A stretch of 14,108 nucleotides of DNA, from assembly GCA_913048145.1 (NCBI GenBank), contig CAJWVP010000030.1, forward strand, positions 1 to 14,108, in the 5' to 3' direction. Source of the DNA: an uncultured Rhodospirillaceae bacterium. GTDB taxonomy: Bacteria; Pseudomonadota; Alphaproteobacteria; Rhodospirillales; Casp-alpha2. Below the pieces are notes generated by a model that saw only the letters and a list, made by a program, of their open reading frames with translations, had not been told where the DNA came from and did no database searches. This document shows positions 1 to 8,651 of the stretch, piece by piece (position 1 is the stretch's first letter; each line of letters starts with the position of its first letter). Both the position numbers and the translations under genes were made by a program.

Positions 1-21
1 CCGCGTATCCGGGTCGCCTGA
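1..21 (+). CDS. C-terminal tail of an upstream gene, probably DppB-type ABC permease (partial)
   Basis: The first seven codons read PRIRVA followed by TGA at 19-21, in frame from base 1. DppB-type peptide permeases commonly end in a stretch resembling DPRIR, and a dppB gene normally lies directly upstream of dppC, as the next gene here is. The stop codon abuts the Shine-Dalgarno of the downstream permease, which fits an operon. Six residues are very little evidence, so the identity rests mainly on gene order. The substrate-binding protein gene that such operons usually carry must lie outside the window, if present. Confidence 0.5.
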   Translation, partial: PRIRVA

Positions 22-27
22 GGAGGA
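21..27 (+). promoter_or_regulatory. Strong Shine-Dalgarno for the DppC-type permease
   Basis: AGGAGGA lies 8 bases before the ATG at 36 and shares its first base with the stop codon of the preceding gene. It is the best ribosome-binding site in the plus-strand run and fixes the permease start at 36. Confidence 0.85.
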
Positions 28-35
28 AACGAGAC

Positions 36-947
36 ATGGCAAACGGAACCATCGCCAAGAAACTGCCGTCGGCTGATCAGATATTAGAGCCGTCGCCCTT
101 CCAATTAATGATGCGCCGCGTCTTGGGGCACGCCGGGATGACCTTTGGCGGTGGGGTGCTAATCCTGATCTTCGCGGCCGCGCTCTTCGCCCCTATTTTG
201 TCGCCGCACGATCCCTACACCCAGGACCTGACGAAACGATTCTTGGATCCCGTTTGGGGCGTAACGGGCTCATGGGAACATCCTCTCGGCACCGATAAGT
301 TCGGCCGTGACTATCTGTCGCGCATGATGTTTGGTGCTCGGACGTCTCTGCTCATTGGATTCTCCGCAATGCTGATATCCGGGATCCTTGGCACTGCATT
401 GGGCGTTGCGGCAGGCTACTTCGGCGGCCGTGTCGACATCGTAATCACATTCATCATCACGACCCGCCTCGCTATGCCAGTAATCTTGGTGGCCTTGGTG
501 GTTGTCGCCCTAATTGGCAGTTCGCTGACTATCGTTATCTGGGTTCTGGGGCTGCTCATCTGGGACCGCTTCGCCGTGGTCATGCGGGCCGCCACACAAC
601 AGGCCCGAAATATGGATTACGTGGCCGCCGCAAAGGCCCTGGGATGCTCCACGTTCCGCATCGTTCTTACGGAGATTATGCCAAACGTGGCCAACGCACT
701 GATCGTAGTGGCAACCCTGGAGGTGGCGCATGCCATCTTCTTGGAGGCATCATTGTCATTTCTAGGCCTTGGCGTACAACCGCCAACGCCAAGCTGGGGC
801 CTTATGGTTTCGGAAGGCAAGGGTATGATGTTTTTCAAGGCCTGGGTGATTGCCATTCCTGGGACCGCCCTATTCATGCTGATGCTGTGTATCAACTTGC
901 TCGGCGACGGCATCCGCGATGTCACCGCGCCAGAGAACAGAAACTAA
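36..947 (+). CDS. ABC transporter inner-membrane permease, DppC/OppC type
   Basis: One of the two membrane subunits of a peptide/nickel-type ABC importer (BPD_transp_1 family), expected to pair with the gene product ending at base 21 and to be powered by the two ATPases downstream. The 303 residues are normal for the family. A cytoplasmic N-terminus leads into a first membrane segment at about 34-56. Next comes the DppC-typical HPLGTDKFGRD motif (82-92), then hydrophobic segments at about 103-127, 134-180, 218-238 and 268-290. The ATPase-contacting EAA-type loop is visible as AAAKALG (197-203) through MPN (215-217), and the family motif EASLSFLGLGVQPPTPSWG spans 237-255. The family call is secure. 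The substrate (di- or oligopeptide, opine, nickel or another small amide) cannot be deduced from the permease alone. Confidence 0.95.
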   Translation: MANGTIAKKLPSADQILEPSPFQLMMRRVLGHAGMTFGGGVLILIFAAALFAPILSPHDPYTQDLTKRFLDPVWGVTGSWEHPLGTDKFGRDYLSRMMFGARTSLLIGFSAMLISGILGTALGVAAGYFGGRVDIVITFIITTRLAMPVILVALVVVALIGSSLTIVIWVLGLLIWDRFAVVMRAATQQARNMDYVAAAKALGCSTFRIVLTEIMPNVANALIVVATLEVAHAIFLEASLSFLGLGVQPPTPSWGLMVSEGKGMMFFKAWVIAIPGTALFMLMLCINLLGDGIRDVTAPENRN

Positions 948-983
948 ATTACAAAAGACCAGATTAGGGACCGCGATATCGCC

Positions 984-1997
984 ATGGCCGAACGTATCCT
1001 GACCGTCGACAATTTAAAAATCGATATACCCGTGCCTGCAGGCATGTTGCATGCCGTGCAGGGCGTCAGTTTCAAGGTCGACCGAGGAGAAACACTCTGC
1101 ATTGTCGGTGAATCGGGGTGCGGAAAATCGCTAACGTCACTGGCTATAATGGATCTATTGCCAGGCAAAGCCATCCGTACGGCGACCAAATTGGAGTTGG
1201 ACAACGAGAACGTCCTAGACATCACGGAAGACAAGATGGCGGACATTCGCGGCAACCGCATGGGCATGATCTTCCAGGAACCCATGACTTCCCTGAATCC
1301 GGCCTACACCATAGGCAACCAGATGGAAGAAACCCTGATACGCCACCGCAAGGCTAGCCGGGAAGAAGCCCGGGACCGGGCCGTGTTCCTTCTGGAGAAG
1401 GTTGGTATCACGGCGGCACGCTCGCGACTCCGGCAGTATCCACACCAGCTTTCAGGCGGTCTCCGACAGCGGGTAATGATCGCCATGACCTTGATGTGCG
1501 GCCCGGACCTTATTATCGCCGACGAACCAACGACTGCCTTGGACGTAACTATACAGGCGCAGATCCTCCTGCTACTCGCGGAGCTACAGAAAGAGTTCAA
1601 TATGGGTCTAATCCTAATCACCCACGACCTCGGTGTTGTTGCGCGCGTCGCCGATCGGGTCGCCGTCATGTACGCTGGCCAGATCGTCGAACAAGGTAGC
1701 GCCAAGCAGGTTTTTGAGAACCCAACCCATCCGTATACACAGGGGCTTTTAGAATGCATCCCCATTCCAGGCAAAACGGCGCGAGGCAGCCATCTGGGCT
1801 CCATTCCTGGGATCGTGCCTTCTTTGATCGGGGAAATGAATTGCTGTCATTTTGCCGAACGATGCTCCTACGCCTCCAACCCCTGTCATTCGGCGGTGGT
1901 CGACCTTCGGCCCGGCTTCACAAATGCCCATGACTACCGTTGCGTAATGAGCCCCGAACAATGTGCTGACAACCTCAAGCAAAAGGTGCCCGCATGA
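984..1997 (+). CDS. Oligopeptide-family ABC transporter ATPase, DppD/OppD type
   Basis: First of the two cytoplasmic ATPases that energise the importer. Visible motifs: Walker A GESGCGKS (42-49), Q-loop Gln98, signature LSGGLRQR (156-163), Walker B LIIADEP (176-182) with catalytic Glu181, and H-loop His214. After about residue 245 comes the C-terminal extension typical of oligopeptide ATPases, starting HPYTQGLL and carrying cysteines at 287, 288, 294, 300 and 320. That pattern resembles the cysteine cluster linked in this family to iron-sulphur binding. The length of 337 residues is usual. The gene starts 36 bases after the permease, with a modest AGGGA at 966-970 spaced 13 bases from the ATG. 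Its stop overlaps the next start as ATGA, so it is probably translationally coupled to the second ATPase. Substrate unknown. Confidence 0.95.
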   Translation: MAERILTVDNLKIDIPVPAGMLHAVQGVSFKVDRGETLCIVGESGCGKSLTSLAIMDLLPGKAIRTATKLELDNENVLDITEDKMADIRGNRMGMIFQEPMTSLNPAYTIGNQMEETLIRHRKASREEARDRAVFLLEKVGITAARSRLRQYPHQLSGGLRQRVMIAMTLMCGPDLIIADEPTTALDVTIQAQILLLLAELQKEFNMGLILITHDLGVVARVADRVAVMYAGQIVEQGSAKQVFENPTHPYTQGLLECIPIPGKTARGSHLGSIPGIVPSLIGEMNCCHFAERCSYASNPCHSAVVDLRPGFTNAHDYRCVMSPEQCADNLKQKVPA

Positions 1998-2968
1998 GCA
2001 ACGTCATTATTCAAGCCAAGGACGTCACCAAGACGTTCATGATTTCCGCCGGCTTCTTCCAAGGAAAACGACCCCTACACGCGGTCAACGGGGTCGACTT
2101 GACGGTCAACCAGGGCGACGTAGTCGCACTGGTCGGTGAGTCGGGTTGTGGCAAGACCACGCTGGCGAGGATGATCCTGGGCCTCGAGCCCCTCACCAGC
2201 GGGAGTGTCGAAGTGGACAGCAAGCCACTCGCGGGACAGAACCGCTTGGACGTGGCGAAACTGCTACAACCAATCTTCCAGGATCCCTATTCGTCCCTGA
2301 ACCCCCGAAAGTCCATTGGCTCGATCATCACGCTGCCCCTGAAGGTGCAGGGTGACCAGAACCCGGACACCTGGCGCCGCCGGGCAGAGGAAATGATGGA
2401 ACTGGTCGGCCTGCCGCGCCGCGTGTTCCAGAACTACCCGAGCCAGCTTTCGGGTGGTCAACGTCAGCGTGTCGCTATCGCCCGGGCTCTGATAAACCGA
2501 CCACGCGTGGTGATCTGTGACGAACCAACCTCGGCGTTGGACGTCTCCGTACAGTCACAGATCCTAAACCTGTTACAAGATCTCCGGAGTGAACTGAACC
2601 TCACCTACGTAATCATTTCTCACAACCTGGCCGTAGTCGAACACATCGCGACTAAGGTGGCCGTCATGTATCTGGGCCGTATCGTTGAAGAGGCCGACAC
2701 GGAAACACTGTTCACCAAACCGCAGCACCCCTACACGGAGGCCCTGTTGAGTTCTGTTCTGACTCCGGACCCAAACCTGGACGTTCCGGACACGCATCTG
2801 GGTGCAGCCTACCCGAACCCGGTGGAGCCACCGTCGGGCTGCACCTTCCATCCGCGCTGCGCCAAGGTCATGGATCATTGTTCCACCCGCTCACCAAAGG
2901 CCATTCCCACGTCGGAGGGAAGCGTGGAATGCCATCTATATGACAAGGCGCAAGGTGCGGCGGCATGA
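1994..2968 (+). CDS. Oligopeptide-family ABC transporter ATPase, DppF/OppF type
   Basis: Second nucleotide-binding subunit, expected to form a heterodimer with the product of the preceding gene. Motifs: Walker A GESGCGKT (48-55), Q-loop Gln96, signature LSGGQRQR (152-159), Walker B VVICDEP (172-178) with Glu177, and H-loop His210. The N-terminus has the DppF-like insertion before the first strand pair (FFQGKRPLHAVNGV, 21-34). The C-terminal oligopeptide extension holds Cys283, Cys289, Cys296 and Cys313, matching the four-cysteine layout in its partner. The ATG overlaps the previous stop in ATGA and has AAGGTG 5 bases upstream (1983-1988). The TGA in turn overlaps the ATG of the first M20 gene, tying transporter and enzymes into one transcript. 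The family is certain; the transported compound is not known. Confidence 0.95.
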   Translation: MSNVIIQAKDVTKTFMISAGFFQGKRPLHAVNGVDLTVNQGDVVALVGESGCGKTTLARMILGLEPLTSGSVEVDSKPLAGQNRLDVAKLLQPIFQDPYSSLNPRKSIGSIITLPLKVQGDQNPDTWRRRAEEMMELVGLPRRVFQNYPSQLSGGQRQRVAIARALINRPRVVICDEPTSALDVSVQSQILNLLQDLRSELNLTYVIISHNLAVVEHIATKVAVMYLGRIVEEADTETLFTKPQHPYTEALLSSVLTPDPNLDVPDTHLGAAYPNPVEPPSGCTFHPRCAKVMDHCSTRSPKAIPTSEGSVECHLYDKAQGAAA

Positions 2969-4374
2969 GCCGCGCGGCGGCCATCGAAGGGATCGAAGAA
3001 TATTTTGACTCCGGCGCGTATGTCGAAGAGTTATCAGCCAGGATTGCCATTCCATCGGAAAGCCAGAAGGACGACAGCCAAGCCGACTTGCAGCGTTATC
3101 TAAATGAAGCCATCCAGCCCGCCTTCGAAGCCATGGACTTCACTTGCGAAGTTTTCGAGAACCCCGTCGCAGGGAAGGGGCCCATCCTTCTGGCTAGCCG
3201 CAACGAGGACGACAATCTGCCGACCGTACTGGGTTACGGCCACGGCGACGTGGTGCGGGGGCTGGAGGATCAGTGGCATGAGGGGCTGAACCCTTGGGTC
3301 ACAAAGCAGGACGGCGATAAGCTCTACGGCCGCGGCACGGCCGACAACAAGGGCCAGCATACCATCAACATGGCAGCTATTCGCCAGGTCCTAAACGTCC
3401 GCGGACGGCTAGGTTTCAACGCCAAGTTCATGGTCGAAATGGGCGAGGAGAACGGCTCGCCTGGCATATTCGAAGTGGTGGAGGCTAATCTGGAGAAGTT
3501 TGCCGCTGATGTCTTCATCGCCTCAGACGGGCCCCGGGTGGCGCCGGATCGGCCAACCATCTTTCTGGGCGCGCGGGGCGCCAGAAACTTTGATCTGGTC
3601 CTGAAATACCGCGAAGGCGGTCACCACTCAGGTAATTGGGGCGGGTTGTTGACCAATCCAGGTATCGTGCTCTCCCACGCCATTAAATCCATCATCTCAC
3701 CCACCGGCCAAATCCTAATCAAGGAATGGCTGCCGCCGCCCATGTCGGCCGCGGTGCGCAACGCACTAGCTGACATCGAAATAAGCGGCGGCACCGACGC
3801 ACCGGACATCGACCCAGACTGGGGAGAGCCGGGCCTTTCGCCCGTCGAACAGGTCTATGCCTGGAATAGCTTCGAGGTGCTGGCTTATCGCACAGGCGAC
3901 CCGCGCCAACCAGTGAACGCCGTGCCGCCGGAAGCCCGGGCTCATTGCCAACTCCGCTTCATCGCCGGTACAGATCGGGACAACATCCTTCCAGCACTCC
4001 GGAAACATCTCGACGACCACGGTTTCGAGGCAGTCCAGATCGAGCCGCCACCACCCGAGAACGCCATCGACTTCAACGCCAGCGCAACGCCTCCGGATAA
4101 CCCCTGGGCCGCATGGACAGCAGACGCCATGGCCCGAACCACGGGCAAGAAGACCGCCGTGATCCCGAGCCTCGGCGGCTCCATCTGCAACGACCTGTTC
4201 AATGTGACGCTGGGCCTGCCATCCATCTGGATTCCGCATTCCTATTCGGCCTGCTCACAGCACGCCCCAAACGAACACATCCTCCTGTCCGAGGCCCGCG
4301 AAGCGCTGACCATCATGGCCGGCGTTTATTGGGACCTGGGCGAGCCCGGGACACCCGGAAAGAAGGCCCATTGA
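2965..4374 (+). CDS. M20 family metallo-hydrolase, copy 1 (dipeptidase/acylase type)
   Basis: A 469-residue cytoplasmic metallo-hydrolase of the long M20 subgroup (PepV/CNDP-like), which normally hydrolyses dipeptides or N-acyl and N-carbamoyl amino acids with two zinc or similar ions. The expected ligands are present: His93 and Asp95 in GYGHGDVV, bridging Asp127 in GRGTADNKG, catalytic base Glu161 and ligand Glu162 in GEENGS, Asp188 in ASDGP, and His433 in SQHAPNEH. The lid/dimerisation domain lies between about 205 and 370 and includes GGHHSGNWGG. AAGGTG at 2952-2957 sits 7 bases before the ATG, which overlaps the ATPase stop. The adjacent downstream gene is a clear paralogue, more than half identical by eye. 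Coupling to an importer suggests action on an imported dipeptide or amide. The exact substrate, and whether it cuts a peptide or an acyl bond, cannot be told. Confidence 0.93.
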   Translation: MSRAAAIEGIEEYFDSGAYVEELSARIAIPSESQKDDSQADLQRYLNEAIQPAFEAMDFTCEVFENPVAGKGPILLASRNEDDNLPTVLGYGHGDVVRGLEDQWHEGLNPWVTKQDGDKLYGRGTADNKGQHTINMAAIRQVLNVRGRLGFNAKFMVEMGEENGSPGIFEVVEANLEKFAADVFIASDGPRVAPDRPTIFLGARGARNFDLVLKYREGGHHSGNWGGLLTNPGIVLSHAIKSIISPTGQILIKEWLPPPMSAAVRNALADIEISGGTDAPDIDPDWGEPGLSPVEQVYAWNSFEVLAYRTGDPRQPVNAVPPEARAHCQLRFIAGTDRDNILPALRKHLDDHGFEAVQIEPPPPENAIDFNASATPPDNPWAAWTADAMARTTGKKTAVIPSLGGSICNDLFNVTLGLPSIWIPHSYSACSQHAPNEHILLSEAREALTIMAGVYWDLGEPGTPGKKAH

Positions 4375-4375
4375 A

Positions 4376-5782
4376 ATGACCCGCGACGCCGTCATCGCCC
4401 GCGCCCTCGCTTACTTTGACGATGCGGACGGTTATTGGGCTGATCTGGCGCGACGCGTGGCCATTCCAACCGAATGCCAGAAGCCGGAACGATTACCCGT
4501 GCTCTATCAATACCTGGAAGAGGAAATGCGCCCGTGCTTCGAGGCCATAGGCTATACCTGCCGGGTCTATGACAACCCCATGGAAGGTATGGGCCCGGCA
4601 CTTCTGGCGACCCGGACCGAGGACAAGAGCCTGCCGACAATTCTAGGCTACGGTCATGGTGATGTGGTCCGCGGCCACGAAGGCCGTTGGTCCGAGGATC
4701 GGGACCCTTGGAAGCTCACGCGCGATGGGGACAAGGTGTACGGGCGCGGCACCGCCGACAACAAAGGTCAGCATTCGGTTCATATGGGTGCGCTAAAGTC
4801 GGTGATCGAGGAACGCGGACACCTAGGTTTCAATTCCAAGTTTATCATCGAAACTGGCGAAGAAAACGGATCCTGGGGCTTCAAAGATATGGTCGCGCTC
4901 CACAAGGACGATTTCGCTGCCGACTTTTACTTTGCCTCCGACGGGCCACGCGTCGACATGGCCAAGCCAAACCTGACGTTAGGCTGCAGGGGAACACGAA
5001 ACTTCGATCTGGTCCTTGACATGCGCGAGGGCGGGCATCATTCCGGAAACTGGGGCGGGTTACTGGCGAACCCGGGTGTCATCCTCGGTAACGCCATCGC
5101 TACCATCGCCGACGTCAATGGCAAAATCCTTGTCGACGGCTGGCGACCGCCACCGATCAGCAACTCCGTTCGCGACGCTCTCAAGGACGTGAAGCGCGAG
5201 GGCGGCCCAAACGCTCCTGAAATCAACATGGAATGGGGAGAGCCGGGCCTCACGGAGGCTGAGAAAGTCTACGCCTGGAACACCTTCGAAGTCCTCGCCT
5301 TCGTCACCGGCAACCCAGACAAGCCCGTCAACGCCGTGCCGCCGCGAGCCCATGCGAACTGTCAACTCCGTTATGTGGTCGGTACCGATCCCGAACTCAT
5401 CCTGCCGGCGTTACGCCGACACCTGGATGGTCAGGGCTATCCCATGATCGAGATTCACGAGCCGCCGGCGGAAAACTCGGGCCGCTTCAACGCCGCTCGC
5501 ACGGACCCAGACCACCCCTGGGCCATCTGGATGAAAGCCACGGTGCAACGCATGACCGGCGAACGTACCGCCATACTTCCCAATTCCGGGGGCTCCATCT
5601 GTAACGATGTGTTCCAAGACGTGCTGGGCATTCCGTTCGTGTGGATGCCCTTGAGCTATGCCGGCTGCTCGCAGCACGCGCCCAACGAGCACATCCTGTG
5701 GTCCCTAACCCGTGAGGGCATGGGCCTAGTAACCGGGGTCTATTGGGACTTAGGTGACCCCGAGACTGCGTACCGGCCGTGA
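4376..5782 (+). CDS. M20 family metallo-hydrolase, copy 2 (paralogue of the preceding gene)
   Basis: A 468-residue tandem paralogue of the M20 enzyme upstream, collinear along its whole length without frameshift or large indel. All metal and catalytic residues are retained, one position later: His94, Asp96, Asp128, Glu162, Glu163, Asp189 and His434. Shared blocks include GRGTADNKGQH, REGGHHSGNWGGLL, VNAVPP, GGSICND and CSQHAPNEHIL. Differences cluster in the first 60 residues, in the lid domain (about 240-290) and near the C-terminal pocket (for example PSLGGS against PNSGGS), the places expected to tune specificity. The start follows the previous stop by one base, with GAAGG at 4362-4366 as a plausible ribosome site. 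The stop overlaps a GTG start of the amidase. It could be an isozyme with another specificity or the partner in a heterodimer; M20 enzymes of this kind are usually dimeric. Confidence 0.93.
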   Translation: MTRDAVIARALAYFDDADGYWADLARRVAIPTECQKPERLPVLYQYLEEEMRPCFEAIGYTCRVYDNPMEGMGPALLATRTEDKSLPTILGYGHGDVVRGHEGRWSEDRDPWKLTRDGDKVYGRGTADNKGQHSVHMGALKSVIEERGHLGFNSKFIIETGEENGSWGFKDMVALHKDDFAADFYFASDGPRVDMAKPNLTLGCRGTRNFDLVLDMREGGHHSGNWGGLLANPGVILGNAIATIADVNGKILVDGWRPPPISNSVRDALKDVKREGGPNAPEINMEWGEPGLTEAEKVYAWNTFEVLAFVTGNPDKPVNAVPPRAHANCQLRYVVGTDPELILPALRRHLDGQGYPMIEIHEPPAENSGRFNAARTDPDHPWAIWMKATVQRMTGERTAILPNSGGSICNDVFQDVLGIPFVWMPLSYAGCSQHAPNEHILWSLTREGMGLVTGVYWDLGDPETAYRP

Positions 5783-7215
5783 GCGATCCTTGTGACCTGA
5801 GCGCTACGCGCGCACGCCAACTGATCGGAACGGGAGAATTGTCGCCGGAGGATCTACTCGAATCGTGCATCGCTCGCGTGGATGCGGCCAACCCCGCCAT
5901 CAATGCCATCGTCGCCACGGATTTCGAGCGCGCGCGCCGAGACGCCGTGGCGGCGGCTCAGGCGGTTCGCGACGGCGCTGAGCTGGGCCCTTTACACGGC
6001 CTGCCCATCGGCATCAAGGACCTGAACGCCACCGAAGGCCTCCGCACCACCTGGGGATCCCTACTGCACGCCGACCACGTCCCAAAGAAGGACGAACCCA
6101 TGGTCACCCGGCTTCGCCATGCGGGCGCCATCATCGCAGCGAAGACCAATACGCCCGAGTTTGGCGCCGGCACGCACACCACCAACAAGGTCTACGGACC
6201 AACGCACAATCCCTTTGACCTGGACCGAACATCAGGTGGTTCCTCCGGCGGCTCAGGAGCGGCGTTGGCAACAGGCATGCTACCCCTGGCGCACGGTTCG
6301 GACACGGGCGGCAGCCTTCGGAATCCGGCGACATGGTGCGGGGTCGTAGGTTTCCGTCCGACACCAGGCCTGGTGCCGCGGGAGAGCCGGCCGCTGAACT
6401 TTTCTCACTTCAGCGTTCAAGGCCCCATGGCCCGGTCGGTTGCTGATGTGGCGTTGATGATGGCGGGCCTGGTGGCTAACGCAGATCGTGACCCACTGAC
6501 CGGCCCATGTGACCCCTCCGCTTTTCTGGACCTAGAACACTTTGATCTCGGGATTGTGCGGGCCGCCTGGACAGAAGACTTCGGCGGCGTCGCGCCTGTG
6601 GACAACAACATCCGCGCCTGCTTTCAGGCTGTGATCGGAAAGCTTGGTAGCTCTTTCGGCACCATATCGGCGGACGATCCGGACTTTGCCGACGCCGGGG
6701 ACTGCTTCTGGACGCTCCGTTGCGTCAACTACCTGGCATCCCACACGAAACGCTATGAGACCCACGGCGAAAAACTATCGCCAAACATCATCGCCAACAT
6801 CGAGGACGGCCGAAAGATGAGCCTGGCCGACGTAGCCGAGGCGGAAGTACAATGGCGGCGTATCTACACGACCTTTCAGGACTATTTCGAAGACAAGGAT
6901 GTGCTAATCGTGCCAGGAAACGCTGTGCCGGCGTTCCTCATCGAAGACGGCATTCCGAAGGAAGTGAACGGCCAGCCCATGGCCAACTACATGGGGGCAT
7001 CGCTGATCAGATCGGCACTGACGCTGACCGGGCACCCGGTGCTGGCCTTGCCCTGCGGCCTTGATCACTTGGGCCTTCCCTTTGGCGTGCAGTTGGTCGG
7101 CAAGCGGCGCGGCGATGTCGAGTTGCTGCGCATCGCGATGGCCTTGGAAACAGAGTTTGCAAAAATCCCGGGCCTGGAACGGCCCGTGCCTAATCTGGAG
7201 GACTTCACAACATGA
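5779..7215 (+). CDS. Amidase-signature family hydrolase, copy 1
   Basis: Amidase-signature enzymes hydrolyse carboxamides with a Ser-cisSer-Lys triad. In this 478-residue protein the triad is readable: Lys80 in LPIGIKDL, cis-Ser155 in GGSSGGS (153-159), and nucleophile Ser179 in SDTGGSLR (174-181). The spacings (75 and 24 residues) equal those of well-studied members such as FAAH. Other family blocks are KTNTPEFGAG (122-131) and the glycine-rich RTSGGSSGG stretch. The start is GTG at 5779 in a 4-base GTGA overlap with the M20 stop. I see no Shine-Dalgarno just upstream, so translation probably depends on re-initiation. Length is normal for a stand-alone amidase. The tandem copy follows directly. 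It is not GatA in any supported sense, since no GatB or GatC lies nearby. Substrate unknown; the context suggests a released amide or a peptide amide. Confidence 0.93.
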   Translation: MSDPCDLSATRARQLIGTGELSPEDLLESCIARVDAANPAINAIVATDFERARRDAVAAAQAVRDGAELGPLHGLPIGIKDLNATEGLRTTWGSLLHADHVPKKDEPMVTRLRHAGAIIAAKTNTPEFGAGTHTTNKVYGPTHNPFDLDRTSGGSSGGSGAALATGMLPLAHGSDTGGSLRNPATWCGVVGFRPTPGLVPRESRPLNFSHFSVQGPMARSVADVALMMAGLVANADRDPLTGPCDPSAFLDLEHFDLGIVRAAWTEDFGGVAPVDNNIRACFQAVIGKLGSSFGTISADDPDFADAGDCFWTLRCVNYLASHTKRYETHGEKLSPNIIANIEDGRKMSLADVAEAEVQWRRIYTTFQDYFEDKDVLIVPGNAVPAFLIEDGIPKEVNGQPMANYMGASLIRSALTLTGHPVLALPCGLDHLGLPFGVQLVGKRRGDVELLRIAMALETEFAKIPGLERPVPNLEDFTT

Positions 7216-8648
7216 CCGAGCTTTGCGATCTCACCGCCACGGAGGCGCGCCGACGCATCGGAACCAAGGAAATCTCCCCTGTCGAGCTGTTGGAGGCCTG
7301 CATTACGCGCACAGAGGCAGTTAACCCAACAGTAAACTCCATGGTCACCACTTGTTATGACCGGGCCCGCGCCGAAGCCAGGGTCGCGGAGAAACAGGCC
7401 CTGGACGGCGAACTACTCGGCCTGCTACACGGACTGCCCTTTGGGTCCAAGGATCTGGAAAGCACGGGCGGCGTACGCACGACCATGGGATCGCAGCTAT
7501 TCGCGGACAACGTGCCTGACCAAGACCAGGGCTCCATCGCCGAAATTCGGGCCAACGGCGGTATTCTCATCGGCAAGACCAACACGCCAGAGTTCGGCGC
7601 CGGCGCCAACACCCGCAACCTGGTGTTTGGCGCCACAGGAAACCCCTTTGATCCAGAAATGTCCTGCGCCGGATCCTCCGGTGGCTCAGCCGTGTCCCTG
7701 GCCACGGGCATGGTGCCGTTGGCTACGGGATCCGATTACGGCGGAAGTCTCCGGACGCCGGCCTCCTTCTGCGGTGTCGTCGGCTTCCGCCCCTCGCCAG
7801 GCGTGGTGCCTAACGAACTCCGGTCCGTGGGCCTCAATCCCTTCTCGGTCCTCGGCCCCATGGGCCGCACGGTGGCCGACGCGGCACTGCTGCTCTCGGC
7901 TATGATCGACGACGATCCGCGCGATCCCTTCGGTAGCGGTATCGACCCGGAGCTGGCGGAGCCCCTGCAACCGGCTGACTTAGCAAGCCTGCGCGTCGCC
8001 ATCTCCGAGGACCTCGGTGTCGCTCCCCTGGACAACGATATCCGCGAATGCTTCCGGCGGAAGATCGACACCATCCGCCACATCTTCACCGATGCTCAGG
8101 ACCACGATCCGCCCTTCGACGACGACCTGCACCGCGCCTTTGAAGTGCTGCGCTGCGTTAACTATCTCTCGGCCCACGGCGAAAAGGTCGAGAACCATCG
8201 CGACCTCTTGACGCCCAACGTAGTCGCCAACGTCGACATGGCCGCCAACTTCACCATGACCGACGTGGCTTGGGCCCATGCGAAACAGACGTCGCTGTAT
8301 AAGGGTTACATCGAAATGTTCAACGAGGCGGAACTACTGTTGAGCCCAGCCGCAGCGGTCTCGCCTTTCCCACACGCCCAATGGTATCCGGAAGAGATTA
8401 ACGGCGAGAAACTGCCCAATTATATGCGCTGGATGTCGCCGGCCTATGCGCTAACCATGGCCACGCCGGCGAGCTGCGTGATCCCCTTCGGCACCGACTC
8501 TAAAGGCTTCCCCATGGGCCTGCAGATCAGTGCCCCAAACGGCTCGGACCGATTGGTCCTGGCCGCCGCGGCTGCGTTGGAAAGCGTGCTCGCGTCGAAC
8601 CCAGAAACCGCCCGGCCCCTGCCAAACATCCAAGCACTGAAGGCCTAG
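7212..8648 (+). CDS. Amidase-signature family hydrolase, copy 2 (paralogue of the preceding gene)
   Basis: Also 478 residues and aligned end to end with the preceding amidase. The triad falls at identical numbers: Lys80 in LPFGSKDL, cis-Ser155 in AGSSGGS, nucleophile Ser179 in SDYGGSLR. The N-terminal region starts alike in both (CDLxAT, then ISPVELLEACI against LSPEDLLESCI). The copies diverge more than the M20 pair, especially after residue 200. There copy 2 has its own DxxDPRDPFGSG-type stretch and a pocket region around residues 395-420 with YMRWMSPAYALTMA in place of YMGASLIRSALTLT. The ATG overlaps the previous stop (ATGA), with GGAGG at 7197-7201 spaced 10 bases away. Three bases separate its stop from the first M81 gene. 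Intact catalysis plus divergence in the pocket suggests a second amide substrate rather than a spare copy. Confidence 0.93.
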   Translation: MTELCDLTATEARRRIGTKEISPVELLEACITRTEAVNPTVNSMVTTCYDRARAEARVAEKQALDGELLGLLHGLPFGSKDLESTGGVRTTMGSQLFADNVPDQDQGSIAEIRANGGILIGKTNTPEFGAGANTRNLVFGATGNPFDPEMSCAGSSGGSAVSLATGMVPLATGSDYGGSLRTPASFCGVVGFRPSPGVVPNELRSVGLNPFSVLGPMGRTVADAALLLSAMIDDDPRDPFGSGIDPELAEPLQPADLASLRVAISEDLGVAPLDNDIRECFRRKIDTIRHIFTDAQDHDPPFDDDLHRAFEVLRCVNYLSAHGEKVENHRDLLTPNVVANVDMAANFTMTDVAWAHAKQTSLYKGYIEMFNEAELLLSPAAAVSPFPHAQWYPEEINGEKLPNYMRWMSPAYALTMATPASCVIPFGTDSKGFPMGLQISAPNGSDRLVLAAAAALESVLASNPETARPLPNIQALKA

Positions 8649-8651
8649 ACC

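Noticed and set aside
3766..4239. Minus-strand open frame of about 157 codons inside the first M20 gene
   Set aside because: It is embedded in a gene whose conserved M20 residues prove the plus strand is coding; no domain or ribosome site supports the antisense frame.
2965..5782. Recent duplication by recombination or assembly artefact for the M20 pair
   Set aside because: The copies differ at a large fraction of residues throughout, with distinct ends and junctions, so they are old paralogues rather than a duplicated read or fresh copy.
5779..8648. GatA (glutamyl-tRNA amidotransferase subunit A) for either amidase
   Set aside because: The shared amidase signature is generic. There is no GatB or GatC nearby, and a tandem catabolic pair after M20 genes does not fit GatCAB.
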